A stretch of DNA of 64,000 nucleotides from an uncultured Clostridia bacterium (GCA_937907605.1 CALCYI010000020.1:46475-110474), one strand, 5' to 3'; counted from the stretch's first letter, positions 45,725 through 54,326 are shown. Program-made: numbers and translations. The notes: a model not told the origin generated them from the letters alone.

Positions 45725-45751
45725 TAAAAAACGGAAGCTTAGCTTCCGTTT
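45725..45751 (-). terminator. minus-strand terminator ahead of the PadR promoter
   Basis: The palindrome AACGGAAGCTTAGCTTCCGTT is followed on the minus strand by six T (45730-45725). It would stop transcription coming from hydF. Confidence 0.7.
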
Positions 45752-46051
45752 CAGCGTGTCGAAAAACCTAATGAATAAATTTCGACACGCTGGCAGACTT
45801 TTGAAAAAGGCGCAGAATTTCGTTTTCTTGTGAGCGGGAGCTGTACAACGGTACCGCCCCCGAGCAAAAAACGGAAAACGCCAAAAGCCTTGCGAATTTG
45901 ATGTTTGCAAGGCTTTTCATATAGTGTGGTCGTTCAAATATAGGCGGGCGGATGATATCCGCCCCTACAAACTGTTTCCTTGAATATTTGCAAAACCCGG
46001 CGTGTTTATGCCCTTTTTCGACAGTCTCAAACGGAAGCTTAGCTTCCGTTT
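45729..46051. repeat. intergenic mosaic of palindromes flanked by a direct palindromic repeat
   Basis: This stretch of about 320 bases has no supported gene. The same 23-base palindrome occurs at 45729-45751 and 46029-46051, exactly 300 bases apart. Between them lie three more inverted repeats: a 12-bp stem (45753-45764 with 45780-45791), an 11-bp stem (45883-45893 with 45907-45917) and GGGCGGAT (45946-45953) with its complement (45957-45964). It looks like a nested MITE or REP-type element. The second palindrome lies just after the hydF stop. Confidence 0.65.
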
Positions 46052-46054
46052 TGA

Positions 46055-47227
46055 CTATTGTTTAATAATTTCTATACTTCTTTCAAGTATACCGTTCATT
46101 TTTGCAATGACGGTTCCGTAATTTGTGAAGGGGACTTGCTGCTTTTCTGCCGTGAGCCTCCTGTTTTTCATTTCGTTGTCGTTTAGCATACAGCCGCCGC
46201 AGTGAATAACTAAATCGTATCCGCTTAAATCCTCGGGGAAGCCGTGCCCCGAGGTAAACTCAAAACGGAATTTTTTGTTAGTGTATTCCTCTATCCACTT
46301 CGGGAGCTTTACCGTTCCGATATCGTTACACTGCCTGCGGTGTGTGCAGCCCTCACTGATAAGGATTTTAGAGCTGTAATTGAGCTTGTCGAGTTCATTT
46401 GCTCCCTCAAGAGCAGTGTATAAGAAACCCTTGTACCTCGCCATAAGAATTGAAAAAGAGGTGAGCGGGATTGACTCGGGTACGAGCGTCATAACCCTCT
46501 TGAAAGCCTGCGAATCCGTCACTACAAGTGCCGGTGGCGTTTTAAGGTTTTCAATCGCTTTTGTAAGCTCCTCGGGCTGAACAACGAGCGCAAGACCGCC
46601 CTTGTCAATTATATCCCTTACCGCAAGCTGCTGCGGGAGTATGAGCCTTCCCTTAGGCGCAGATTCGTCAATAGGGCAGACTAAAATCACGGCATCGCCT
46701 TCGGAGATAAAATCGGATACAAAGTGTATTTCTTTGATTTTATCGGAGAGGAGCTTTGCAATAGTTTCCTTAAGCTCTTCAATTCCATCGCCTGTAACGG
46801 CGCTGACGTAAATCTTATCGTCTGAAAACTCGCTTTGAAGGTCGGCTTTGTTATGAACGATAAGGTAGGGAATATCCTTGCTCTTGATAACCTTCAAAAG
46901 CTCAACCTCTGCTTTGTTAAGCTTCTCGTTTTCGGTGACAAGAATTGCAATATCGCAGGCTTTAAGGACTTCTCGTGTAGCGAGGACGCGCTTTTCGCCG
47001 AGCTCTCCCTCGTCGTCGATGCCCGCCGTATCTATTATTACAACGGGACCGAGAGGGAGAAGCTCCATTGACTTTTTAACTGCGTCGGTGGTTGTACCCT
47101 TGACCTCGCTGACAAGGGACACCTGCTGATTTGTTATTCTGTTTACAAGCGAGCTTTTTCCCGCGTTTCTTATCCCGAAAAAGCCTATATGAAGTCTTTC
47201 CGAGGAAGGAGTATCGTTAAGTCCCAT
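46055..47227 (-). CDS. hydF: [FeFe]-hydrogenase maturation GTPase HydF
   Basis: A 390-residue scaffold GTPase that holds the 2Fe precursor of the H-cluster and passes it to the hydrogenase. It has the P-loop GIRNAGKSSL, DTAGIDDEG, and the C-terminal cluster ligands CTHRRQC and HCGGC. It is last in the TM1266-hydE-hydG-hydF operon, two bases after hydG. The hydrogenase itself is not in the window. Confidence 0.95.
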   Translation of the reverse strand: MGLNDTPSSERLHIGFFGIRNAGKSSLVNRITNQQVSLVSEVKGTTTDAVKKSMELLPLGPVVIIDTAGIDDEGELGEKRVLATREVLKACDIAILVTENEKLNKAEVELLKVIKSKDIPYLIVHNKADLQSEFSDDKIYVSAVTGDGIEELKETIAKLLSDKIKEIHFVSDFISEGDAVILVCPIDESAPKGRLILPQQLAVRDIIDKGGLALVVQPEELTKAIENLKTPPALVVTDSQAFKRVMTLVPESIPLTSFSILMARYKGFLYTALEGANELDKLNYSSKILISEGCTHRRQCNDIGTVKLPKWIEEYTNKKFRFEFTSGHGFPEDLSGYDLVIHCGGCMLNDNEMKNRRLTAEKQQVPFTNYGTVIAKMNGILERSIEIIKQ

Positions 47228-47229
47228 AA

Positions 47230-48648
47230 TTAAAACCTGAAATCTCTGTCGCCGTTTTCAATTTTGACAAGGCGCTCTCTTACAATCTGCTGTACCTTTT
47301 CCTTAGGAATATTTTTGATTTCCTTTTCTATCATCGCTTCGCCGATACGCTTTGTATCCTCGCTTGCATAGTCGATAAGAAATTCCTTAAGCGTCATAAG
47401 TGCATTGGGGTGGCAGCAGTTTTGAATCTGTCCGGATTTGCACAGGCTCATAAAGCGGTCGCCCGTTCTGCCCTCGCGGTAGCAGGCGGTACAGAAGGAG
47501 GGGATATAGTCCTCCCTCATAAGCCAGTTTACTACCTCGTCCAGAGTTCTGTTATCGGATACGTCAAACTGTTCCGTATCGTGAGGTCTTTCCTCTTCAG
47601 CGTAGCCGCCGACTGAGGTCCTTGAGCCGCCGCTTATCTGGCTTACGCCGAGGCGGATAATCTTTGCTCTTACCTCGGGCGTTTCGCGGGTAGAGATAAT
47701 CATTCCCGTATAAGGAACGGCAATTCTTATGCATGCTGCAATCTTGCAGAACATCTCGTCCGAAAGCGAATTGTCAAACTCGTTCGGGTCAATGTCGTCG
47801 GCGGGCTTTACCCTCGGAACGCTTATGGTATGCGGACCTACGCCGTGTACTGCTTCAAGGTGCTCCGCGTGCATAAGGAGCCCTGCAAATTCGTATTTAT
47901 AGTTATCAAGCCCGAAGAGCACGCCGATACCGACGTCGTCAATACCGCCCTCCATGGCTCTGTCCATAGCCTCGGTGTGATAATCGTAGTTGTGCTTAGG
48001 ACCTGTCGGGTGGAGAATTTCGTAATTCTTCTTGTTATACGTTTCCTGGAAAAGAATATACGTGCCAATTCCCGCGTCCTTAAGCTTTCTGTAATTCTCA
48101 ACCGTAGTAGCTGCGATATTAACGTTAACGCGCCTTATAGCGCCGTTTTTATGCTTTATTGAGTAAATCGTCTTTATGCAATCAAGAATGTACTCAATCG
48201 GGTTATTAACGGGGTCCTCGCCCGCTTCGATTGCAAGGCGCTTGTGTCCCATATCCTGAAGCGCGATAACCTCCTTTGCAACCTCCTCCTGAGTAAGCTT
48301 CTTACGCGGGATATGCTTATTTTTCAGGTGGTACGGGCAGTAGAGACAGCCGTTAACGCAGTAATTCGAAAGATAAAGCGGTGCAAAAAGCACTATCCTG
48401 TTGCCGTAAAAATCCTTCTTTATCTGCTCTGCAAGGTCGTAAATCTCGTTTATCTTTTCCTCGTTATCGCAGGCAAGGAGCACGCTCGCTTCCCTGTGAG
48501 AAAGTCCTTTCCTCAGCCTTGCTTTTTCAAGGATTTTATCAATCAGTTCTATATTGTTTTTGTTTTCCTCGGCATATTTTACAGTGTCGAGTATTTCAGC
48601 GTCGTTGATGAATTCCTCCGCCTTCATTGATTTTACGTTATATTCCAT
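47230..48648 (-). CDS. hydG: [FeFe]-hydrogenase maturation radical SAM protein HydG
   Basis: A 472-residue tyrosine lyase that makes the CO and CN ligands of the H-cluster. It has the radical SAM motif CVNGCLYC, and the C-terminal second-cluster region CTACYREG...C. The ATG at 48648 follows AGAGGAG and overlaps the hydE stop by 11 bases; an in-frame start 48 bases upstream is less likely. Length is typical. Confidence 0.95.
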   Translation of the reverse strand: MEYNVKSMKAEEFINDAEILDTVKYAEENKNNIELIDKILEKARLRKGLSHREASVLLACDNEEKINEIYDLAEQIKKDFYGNRIVLFAPLYLSNYCVNGCLYCPYHLKNKHIPRKKLTQEEVAKEVIALQDMGHKRLAIEAGEDPVNNPIEYILDCIKTIYSIKHKNGAIRRVNVNIAATTVENYRKLKDAGIGTYILFQETYNKKNYEILHPTGPKHNYDYHTEAMDRAMEGGIDDVGIGVLFGLDNYKYEFAGLLMHAEHLEAVHGVGPHTISVPRVKPADDIDPNEFDNSLSDEMFCKIAACIRIAVPYTGMIISTRETPEVRAKIIRLGVSQISGGSRTSVGGYAEEERPHDTEQFDVSDNRTLDEVVNWLMREDYIPSFCTACYREGRTGDRFMSLCKSGQIQNCCHPNALMTLKEFLIDYASEDTKRIGEAMIEKEIKNIPKEKVQQIVRERLVKIENGDRDFRF

Positions 48649-49681
48649 ATTTATAATCTCCTCTGTCTGTGACGATTTTACAGAGCGTGCTTTCAACTCT
48701 CCTTGAAAGACAGCCTATGCACTGCGCCGCTTCCTCGCCTGTGCAGATTTTATTGTTGTAAAGCATATATTTTTCTCTGACGGAAACGGGGGAGAGATTG
48801 GGCATTAATACGTTTGCCCCTGCATTAATTCCTTTTTCTCTGCCCGAAAAGTCGACGGTTCCGAGCGCCGTCGTTGCGGGGAGCAAAACCCGCGGCAAGC
48901 TTAGCCTTATAAGCGATAAAAGGAAAACTGTGAGCTCTGCAGTCCCGCTTTGATAGTCCTTAAACGGCGTATCCTTATGAGGTATGAAAGGACCTATGCC
49001 AACCATTTGAGGATTAATCCTTTTTAAGAATAACATCTCATTTGCCAAATCCTCATCAGTCTGATAGGGTGAGCCTACCATGAAGCCAACGCCTACCTGA
49101 TAACCGAGCTCCTTCAGGTTTTCAACGCATTTTATTCTGTTATCAAAGCTCATATTTTCGGGATGAAGCTTTTTATAATGCTCTTTATTACAGGTTTCAT
49201 GTCTGAGCAGGTACCTGTCCGCTCCCGCCTCTTTCAGCGCTTTGTAGCTATCAAAGCTTCTTTCGCCGAGCGAGAGGGTAACGGCGCAGTCGTGGTATTT
49301 TTCTTTAATACCTTTTATTGCCGCGCATAGCTTTTCGTCGGTGTAGTAGGAGTCCTCGCCGCCTTGAAGCACGAAGGTTCTGAAGCCAAGCGAGTAGCCC
49401 TCGTCAGCGCATTTTATAATTTCGTCAACAGTAAGTCTGTATCTTTCAAGCTGAGTATTTCCCGCCCTTATACCGCAGTAATAACAGTTGTTTTTACAGT
49501 AGTTCGAAAGCTCGATAAGCCCGCGTATGAATACTTGATTTCCGTAAATCCTGTTTCTGACCTCGCGCGCACGCTCGGCAGCGTATTCTCTTACGCTCTC
49601 TCTGTTTTTAATCAGCGTAAGGTATTCTTCAAAGGATAGCTTTTCTTCCTTTTCAAGCTTGTCTATAAGGTGCTTATACAT
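48638..49681 (-). CDS. hydE: [FeFe]-hydrogenase maturation radical SAM protein HydE
   Basis: A 347-residue radical SAM enzyme with CKNNCYYCG. It works with HydG and HydF in building the dithiolate-bridged 2Fe unit. The ATG at 49681 overlaps the end of the TM1266 gene by eight bases. No clear ribosome binding site is seen, so coupling to the upstream gene is likely; an in-frame TTG 33 bases upstream is the alternative. Confidence 0.94.
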   Translation of the reverse strand: MYKHLIDKLEKEEKLSFEEYLTLIKNRESVREYAAERAREVRNRIYGNQVFIRGLIELSNYCKNNCYYCGIRAGNTQLERYRLTVDEIIKCADEGYSLGFRTFVLQGGEDSYYTDEKLCAAIKGIKEKYHDCAVTLSLGERSFDSYKALKEAGADRYLLRHETCNKEHYKKLHPENMSFDNRIKCVENLKELGYQVGVGFMVGSPYQTDEDLANEMLFLKRINPQMVGIGPFIPHKDTPFKDYQSGTAELTVFLLSLIRLSLPRVLLPATTALGTVDFSGREKGINAGANVLMPNLSPVSVREKYMLYNNKICTGEEAAQCIGCLSRRVESTLCKIVTDRGDYKYGI

Positions 49682-49919
49682 TCGAAAAAGCCGTTTTTGA
49701 GGAAACTCCGTCAAGCTTACCGATTTTACCGCAAAGGGTGTTGATTGCGTCCTGCGCGCCGTCTACAACGACGGTGATACAGTTAATATTCTTAGCTTTA
49801 TAGGGAATACCCATTCTGCCTATAATAATATCTCCGTATGCTGAGAGGATTTTATTAAGCTCCTCAACGCTGTTGATATCCTCAACAATAATTCCGATTA
49901 CTGCTACTCTTGTTTCCAT
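49674..49919 (-). CDS. TM1266-family iron-only hydrogenase system regulator
   Basis: An 81-residue ACT-like small protein with the family pattern METRVAVIGIIVED, GRMGIPY and ITVVVDG. TM1266 proteins accompany hydEFG genes and are called putative regulators; no mechanism is established. It is the first gene of the operon, with AAAGGAAA ahead of the ATG and a structured leader upstream. Confidence 0.92.
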   Translation of the reverse strand: METRVAVIGIIVEDINSVEELNKILSAYGDIIIGRMGIPYKAKNINCITVVVDGAQDAINTLCGKIGKLDGVSSKTAFSNV

Positions 49920-49934
49920 ATTTCTTTTCCTTTC

Positions 49935-50015
49935 ATAAAAAATAGCCGTGCGTCCTGCACGGCATAAAATGATTGCTTTTGCGTGCTTTCGGTCAGAACC
50001 TCTTTCCGTCAGGAC
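49935..50015 (-). ncRNA. riboswitch-like leader with terminator/antiterminator choice, ahead of the hyd maturation operon
   Basis: Reading the minus strand from about 50015: GTCCTG (50015-50010), then two similar motifs (CCTGACGGAAAG and TCTGACCGAAAG) and GCACG near 49985. A terminator follows, GCCGTGC (49963-49957) with GCACGGC (49951-49945) and a T run at about 49942-49937. GTCCTG is complementary to CAGGAC in the terminator loop, and the upstream GCACG is complementary to CGTGC in the terminator arm, so a nested 5' fold excludes the terminator. This is the form of a transcription-attenuating riboswitch. I recognise no known family. Confidence 0.65.
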
Positions 50016-50021
50016 TGCTGT

Positions 50022-50050
50022 ATTATAACATATTTTTATTGAAATATCAA
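50022..50050 (-). promoter_or_regulatory. promoter of the hyd maturation operon
   Basis: Minus-strand TTGATA (50050-50045) and TATAAT (50027-50022) with a 17-base spacer. The predicted start near 50015 puts the leader's first pairing segment right at the RNA 5' end. Confidence 0.8.
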
Positions 50051-50067
50051 TATATTATTGTTATAAT
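50039..50067 (+). promoter_or_regulatory. promoter of the LtrA-family gene
   Basis: Plus-strand TTGAAA (50039-50044) and TATAAT (50062-50067) with a 17-base spacer. It overlaps the divergent hyd promoter, the two -35 boxes being side by side. Confidence 0.75.
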
Positions 50068-50094
50068 ATTATCAATAATTTACGGGAGATAATT

Positions 50095-51240
50095 ATGCTT
50101 TGTCTTTTTAAGAAGAATGAGGAAAAAAAGGTTGAATATATTGAGCTGATATATGACCTTATATTCGTATATATTATCGGACGGAATAACTCGATAATAC
50201 ATACGCTTGAAAACGGCTTTATTGCTCCTTCAGCATTTCTTACTTACATTTTATCGACGCTTGTTATACTTCAGGTATGGTATGCAACCGTTATGTTTAT
50301 TAATAAATACGGCAATAACGGAGTACAGGAAAACGTCGCCATATTTATTAATATGTATCTTCTCTATTATATGGCGGAGGGTACGCGGGCTGACTGGCGC
50401 GATTTCTATTATTGCTATAATATTGCTTGGGCGCTGATTCTCCTTAACTTGTTGATTCAGTACTATATTAAGCTCAGAAAATGCGATAACGGAGCTTTCT
50501 GGGTTACTGCTCATATTAAGCGTAATATAATGATACTTGCCGTTCAGATTGCAATAATTGCTGCTTCGGTGCCAGTGTTTTACTTTACGGGAATACCTCT
50601 TGCGCCCGTTGCAATGGCTGTCGGAATAATCTTTCTTCTCTTTTCAAATAAAGCAAATAATTTTGTTGAGGGGGATTTTGCTCATCTTACCGAGAGAATA
50701 ATGCTCTATGTTGTATTTACCTTCGGTGAGATGATTATAGGTATTGCGTCATATTTTGAGGGCGGACTTAACTTCAATACGGTTTATTTCTCATTAATGG
50801 CGTTTCTTATCGTTGCGGGATTGTTTATCAGCTATGGATTTGTCTACGATAACGTAACGGACAGGGAACGGTCGGAATCGGGAACGGGCTATATGCTGCT
50901 TCACGTATTTCTTATTACTGCGCTTAATAATATAACGGCGGCGCTCGAATTTATGCGAATGTCCGAGGTCAAAGCCATTCCTAAAAACGCGTTTATAGTT
51001 ATATCAATTATTATCTATTTTATTTTCCTGTTCCTGCTTGAAAAATATGCGATTATAAGATGTCAGGCTCACTTAAAGTTTTATTTGGTAATTGGCGCTA
51101 TGTCCCTCGTATTCTGCGCATTGATGGCTGCTCTTTATAAGAACTCATATATAAGCATTGCGCTTACTGTTATTTATATATATTCGGTATTTGCATATCT
51201 ATATTTCAGCGTAAAACGAAATCAAAAAGAGAAAGCTTAG
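50095..51240 (+). CDS. LtrA-family membrane protein (low temperature requirement A)
   Basis: A 381-residue protein with about ten to eleven hydrophobic segments and the PF06772-type signature VEYIELIYDLIFVYII near the N-terminus and ERIMLYVVFTFGEMIIGIA in the middle. The family was named from Listeria growth at low temperature; its function is unknown. GGGAG lies ahead of the ATG. It is divergent from the hyd operon with interlocking promoters. Confidence 0.88.
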   Translation: MLCLFKKNEEKKVEYIELIYDLIFVYIIGRNNSIIHTLENGFIAPSAFLTYILSTLVILQVWYATVMFINKYGNNGVQENVAIFINMYLLYYMAEGTRADWRDFYYCYNIAWALILLNLLIQYYIKLRKCDNGAFWVTAHIKRNIMILAVQIAIIAASVPVFYFTGIPLAPVAMAVGIIFLLFSNKANNFVEGDFAHLTERIMLYVVFTFGEMIIGIASYFEGGLNFNTVYFSLMAFLIVAGLFISYGFVYDNVTDRERSESGTGYMLLHVFLITALNNITAALEFMRMSEVKAIPKNAFIVISIIIYFIFLFLLEKYAIIRCQAHLKFYLVIGAMSLVFCALMAALYKNSYISIALTVIYIYSVFAYLYFSVKRNQKEKA

Positions 51241-51616
51241 GATTGGGGCACCCTAAGTAAATAGGGTTAGGTTTTGACTTTGTCCTTTTGCCTCTAAAAC
51301 AACAAAAAATGCCCTGAATACGCGAGTATGCAGGACATTTTATTATTGCTTTATAGTCTAAAATTACTTCGCCAAAACTGCAAAGCACTCTAAAATCAGC
51401 CTATTTTTTGTTAGAACAAAGCACAAATTCGGGTTAAGGCTTGCCGCCTTAACCCGAATTTTAATGAAGTTATTGCGAAAAAGAGGCGATTTTAGAGCTA
51501 ACTATATTTATGAACAGTTGCCGTAACGAAGGTTTTGAAAGTATGTAAAAACAATCGTTACGGCATTTTGCATTTTACAACAATAATTAAAACCATTAAT
51601 TTTGGAGGAAAATGCA
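51241..51616. other. intergenic region with several hairpins, junction to accessory DNA
   Basis: No gene is supported in this stretch of 376 bases. It holds a small ACCCTA/TAGGGT hairpin (51250-51267), a GCGA-loop hairpin (51306-51341), a strong terminator (51425-51461), and a 10-bp inverted repeat GCCGTAACGA (51520-51529 with 51555-51564) shortly before tnpV. An imperfect inverted repeat (51388-51408 with 51478-51498) brackets the strong terminator. Confidence 0.7.
51425..51462 (+). terminator. strong 16-bp-stem terminator
   Basis: AAATTCGGGTTAAGGC (51425-51440) pairs perfectly with 51446-51461 over a five-base loop, with T and A tracts on either side, so it may act in both directions. Confidence 0.85.
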
Positions 51617-54280
51617 ATGAAAAAGTATATTACTGATAAGAAGAACGGACTTGATTATACGCTTGTAAACGGTGTGTATCTGCCAAACCTTATATCAACT
51701 GAAACGAGTTATGAGATTGATGTGTGGGGACGACGGCACCATGACTACATAATGAAGCATCATAAGGTATTTTATACCTCACTCAAAACAAGCTGCAAGA
51801 TAAACTCGTACTTGCACGATGTTGATGTTCATGCAACGGAGATGTATGACCGCATTGTAAAGCAACTCAAAGAGCAGCAAGGTATTACCGAACAACTCAA
51901 AGCTGAGGATATGATGGCTTGGGTTCAGGCGATGAGTGCGACGTGAAAGTCGCGTAGTTAATTGCAGAAATGCTACCCCATCCATTCGGGGTAATCCTAA
52001 TGTGACCTGCGCAAGCGGTAACGCGAGGGTGGGAAGCTCACATGACAACGTGGAAAACCTGCCAGCCCAAGGCAGATGGACTGCAAGGGTAAGAATGCTA
52101 TGGAAAACGTAAGTAAATCATTGTAAGGGTCGTCATGAACAACAAGCGAAACGGGCTGGAACGCTTGAACCAAAACGGTGCAGAGGCAGGCGAGGAGGCT
52201 TCATTAACTCTATCGCGAATGGACAAAGAACTCTCGGCTCATAGATGGTTCCTAAGGCATTCACATTATTAACTACACGGAACACGGTAAGCCCTATGTG
52301 TTCCTCTCTCAAAGAGGTATCGCTCCCGCAAGGGAAAGAAATGACACAGAGGGTAAAGGAACAGGACAAAAAGCGAATGGCACTGTTGTAATGACAGAGC
52401 ATAGCGGTTCAAAATTTGCCGCAGCCTGAAAGGGCGCAGACTTGTCCGAGGTATTTTATGGCATGAAAGGAGGCAAATCTGTGAAAGATAATAACTCAAC
52501 GACGGAGAAATCCGAGAGGTTATCTGACAAAACTACGCTTGAAAAACAATGGAAAGCAATCGACTGGAAGCAAGCGGAGGAATATGTTAACAGACTGCAA
52601 ATCAGAATTGCTAAGGCGACAAAGGAAAACAAACACAATACAGTAAAAAGATTACAATATTTACTGACACACTCTTTCTACGCAAAAGCAATAGCGGTAA
52701 AAAGAGTTACCACCAACAAAGGTAAACAAACAGCGGGTATTGACGGAATGCTTTGGACAACAACAGCCGATAAAATGCAAGCGGTGCTCACATTGACGGA
52801 CAAACACTACCAAGCAAAACCGTTAAAACGCGTATACATTGAAAAGAAAGGTAAAAACAAAAAACGACCTCTGGGTATCCCCACAATGTATGACAGAGCA
52901 ATGCAAGCACTATACTCACTTGCATTAGACCCTGTAGCGGAAACAACCGCAGATAATCGCTCTTTCGGGTTTCGAAAAGGACGATGCTGCCAAGATGCGT
53001 GTGAACATCTCTTTCAATTACTATCTCGGGAAAACTCGGCACAGTGGGTATTAGAAGGAGACATTAAAGGCTGTTTCGACCACATCAGTCATCAGTGGCT
53101 TATGGACAATATACCAATGGACAAAACAGTGCTTAAACAGTTTCTTAATGCGGGATTTGTATACTCCAAGCAACTATTTCCCACCGAAGAGGGAACGCCT
53201 CAAGGTGGTATCATTTCCCCCATATTAGCCAATATGACGTTGGACGGGATAGAAGATATATTGGATAAAGAGTTTCACCGTACACAAAGAGAAGCATTTA
53301 AAAATCAAGTTGCACTCGTTAGATATGCAGATGACTTTGTGGTAACGGCAACAGACCGTGAAACAGCGGAGAGAGCAAAAGAACTTATTCAGGAATTTCT
53401 GACAGAAAGAGGGCTTACGCTTTCGGAAGAAAAAACGCTCATCACAAATATACAAGACGGATTTGATATGTTAGGCTGGAATTTCAGGAAATACAACGGA
53501 AAACTAATTGTGAAGCCGTCAAAAAAGTCGATAAAGGCGTTTAACGAGACGCTTCACGAGATTATCCTCGGCAGAGGTAAGATGTGGACACAAGAAGCAT
53601 TGATAGCCAAACTCAACCAAGCAATTACAGGTTGGACAAATTACCATCAAAGCGTATGCGCCTCCGAGACATTTGCCGCCGTGGACAGCAACATATATGA
53701 ACTGCTGTGGAGATGGGCTACTCGAAGACATCCTAACAAATCCCAAGGGTGGAAAGTCAAAAGATACTGGCATTCCAAGGGAACAAGAAATTGGGTGTTC
53801 TGTACAGATAAAATAGAGTTGAAGAAAGCCGAGAATACTCCAATAATCAGGCACGTGAAAATCAGGGCAAGTGCAAACCCCTATTTAGAACCTGAATACT
53901 TTGAAAGCCGTAAATTTCAAAATGGAATGAGAAGATTGTCAGGTAAATTCAAAACTGTATGGAAAAAGCAAAAAGGCATATGTCCCGTATGTGATAAATC
54001 TATTGACTTGGCGGAAGAACGAAGAATATATTTCAAAGTTCCACGCAAGGATGGTGGCAAGGGCACAATAGATAATATGATATATGTCCACTATGACTGC
54101 TTTAAACAAATCCAATGTTGCCGCGCGTAAGCGTGATAAAATGCTTGAGCCGTATGAGGGGAAACTCTCACGTACGGTTCTTAGACGAGAAAGTGGGAGT
54201 AATCCTGCCGACTTAGTCGACACAACATCACAAATCAGGCAAGAGAGATTGTAAACAAAAGCATAATTTACACAAAATAA
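51617..54280 (+). CDS. TnpV-like transposon protein, split by a group II intron
   Basis: Exon 1 is 51617-51935 (106 codons plus one base) and exon 2 is 54222-54280. Joining them restores a frame for a 125-residue protein that ends WVQAMNNITNQAREIVN plus a short tail, which matches TnpV proteins of clostridial transposons. Unspliced, the frame ends at a TGA just inside the intron. TnpV function is not established; it accompanies mobile elements. The ATG at 51617 follows GGAGG by eight bases. The exact fit of reading frame and family sequence supports both splice sites. Confidence 0.88.
51936..54221 (+). mobile_element. group II intron with encoded reverse transcriptase
   Basis: It begins with GTGCGAC, the usual group II 5' end, and ends ...GTCGAC with the standard terminal AC. 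Domain V is at 54147-54180 (34 bases, GAGCCGTATGAGGGGAAACT then the paired strand), domain VI follows, and ribozyme domains I-III lie in 51936-52480. The maturase is in domain IV. Length is 2286 bases. Both ends are complete, so it may still splice. Confidence 0.92.
52481..54130 (+). CDS. ltrA: group II intron reverse transcriptase/maturase
   Basis: A 549-residue intron-encoded protein that helps splicing and copies the intron RNA into DNA at a target. RT motifs include KKRPLGIPTMYDRAMQ, GDIKGCFDHI, EEGTPQGGIISPILAN and the catalytic YADD; a maturase (X) domain follows (WTNYHQSVC). The C-terminal zinc/HNH region keeps CPVC and ends VHYDC, but the usual HH pair reads YF (RIYFKVPRKDGG). GTG at 52481 follows AAAGGAGG by seven bases; an upstream TTG start is less likely. 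Confidence 0.93.
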   Translation: MKDNNSTTEKSERLSDKTTLEKQWKAIDWKQAEEYVNRLQIRIAKATKENKHNTVKRLQYLLTHSFYAKAIAVKRVTTNKGKQTAGIDGMLWTTTADKMQAVLTLTDKHYQAKPLKRVYIEKKGKNKKRPLGIPTMYDRAMQALYSLALDPVAETTADNRSFGFRKGRCCQDACEHLFQLLSRENSAQWVLEGDIKGCFDHISHQWLMDNIPMDKTVLKQFLNAGFVYSKQLFPTEEGTPQGGIISPILANMTLDGIEDILDKEFHRTQREAFKNQVALVRYADDFVVTATDRETAERAKELIQEFLTERGLTLSEEKTLITNIQDGFDMLGWNFRKYNGKLIVKPSKKSIKAFNETLHEIILGRGKMWTQEALIAKLNQAITGWTNYHQSVCASETFAAVDSNIYELLWRWATRRHPNKSQGWKVKRYWHSKGTRNWVFCTDKIELKKAENTPIIRHVKIRASANPYLEPEYFESRKFQNGMRRLSGKFKTVWKKQKGICPVCDKSIDLAEERRIYFKVPRKDGGKGTIDNMIYVHYDCFKQIQCCRA

Positions 54281-54287
54281 TAGTTAT

Positions 54288-54316
54288 AAACAGGGAGTTT
54301 CACGCTCCCTGTTTTT
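54288..54316 (+). terminator. terminator after tnpV
   Basis: AAACAGGGAG (54288-54297) pairs with CTCCCTGTTT (54305-54314), with a T run. A near-identical hairpin occurs at 57057-57086. Confidence 0.88.
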
Positions 54317-54326
54317 ATTATTGTTG

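Noticed and set aside
45701..45910. 69-codon minus-strand open frame
   Set aside because: It runs through the palindrome cluster, has no ribosome binding site and a composition set by the repeats. Not a gene.
49965..50015. AGAGGTTCTGACC and ACGCAAAAGC in the hyd leader look a little like preQ1-I or c-di-GMP-I riboswitch pieces
   Set aside because: The required partner segments (CCTCT and A-rich tail for preQ1; GCAAACC core for c-di-GMP) are missing, so I do not assign either class.
51206..51388. 60-codon minus-strand open frame after the LtrA gene
   Set aside because: No ribosome binding site, overlaps hairpins and the LtrA 3' end. Treated as noise.
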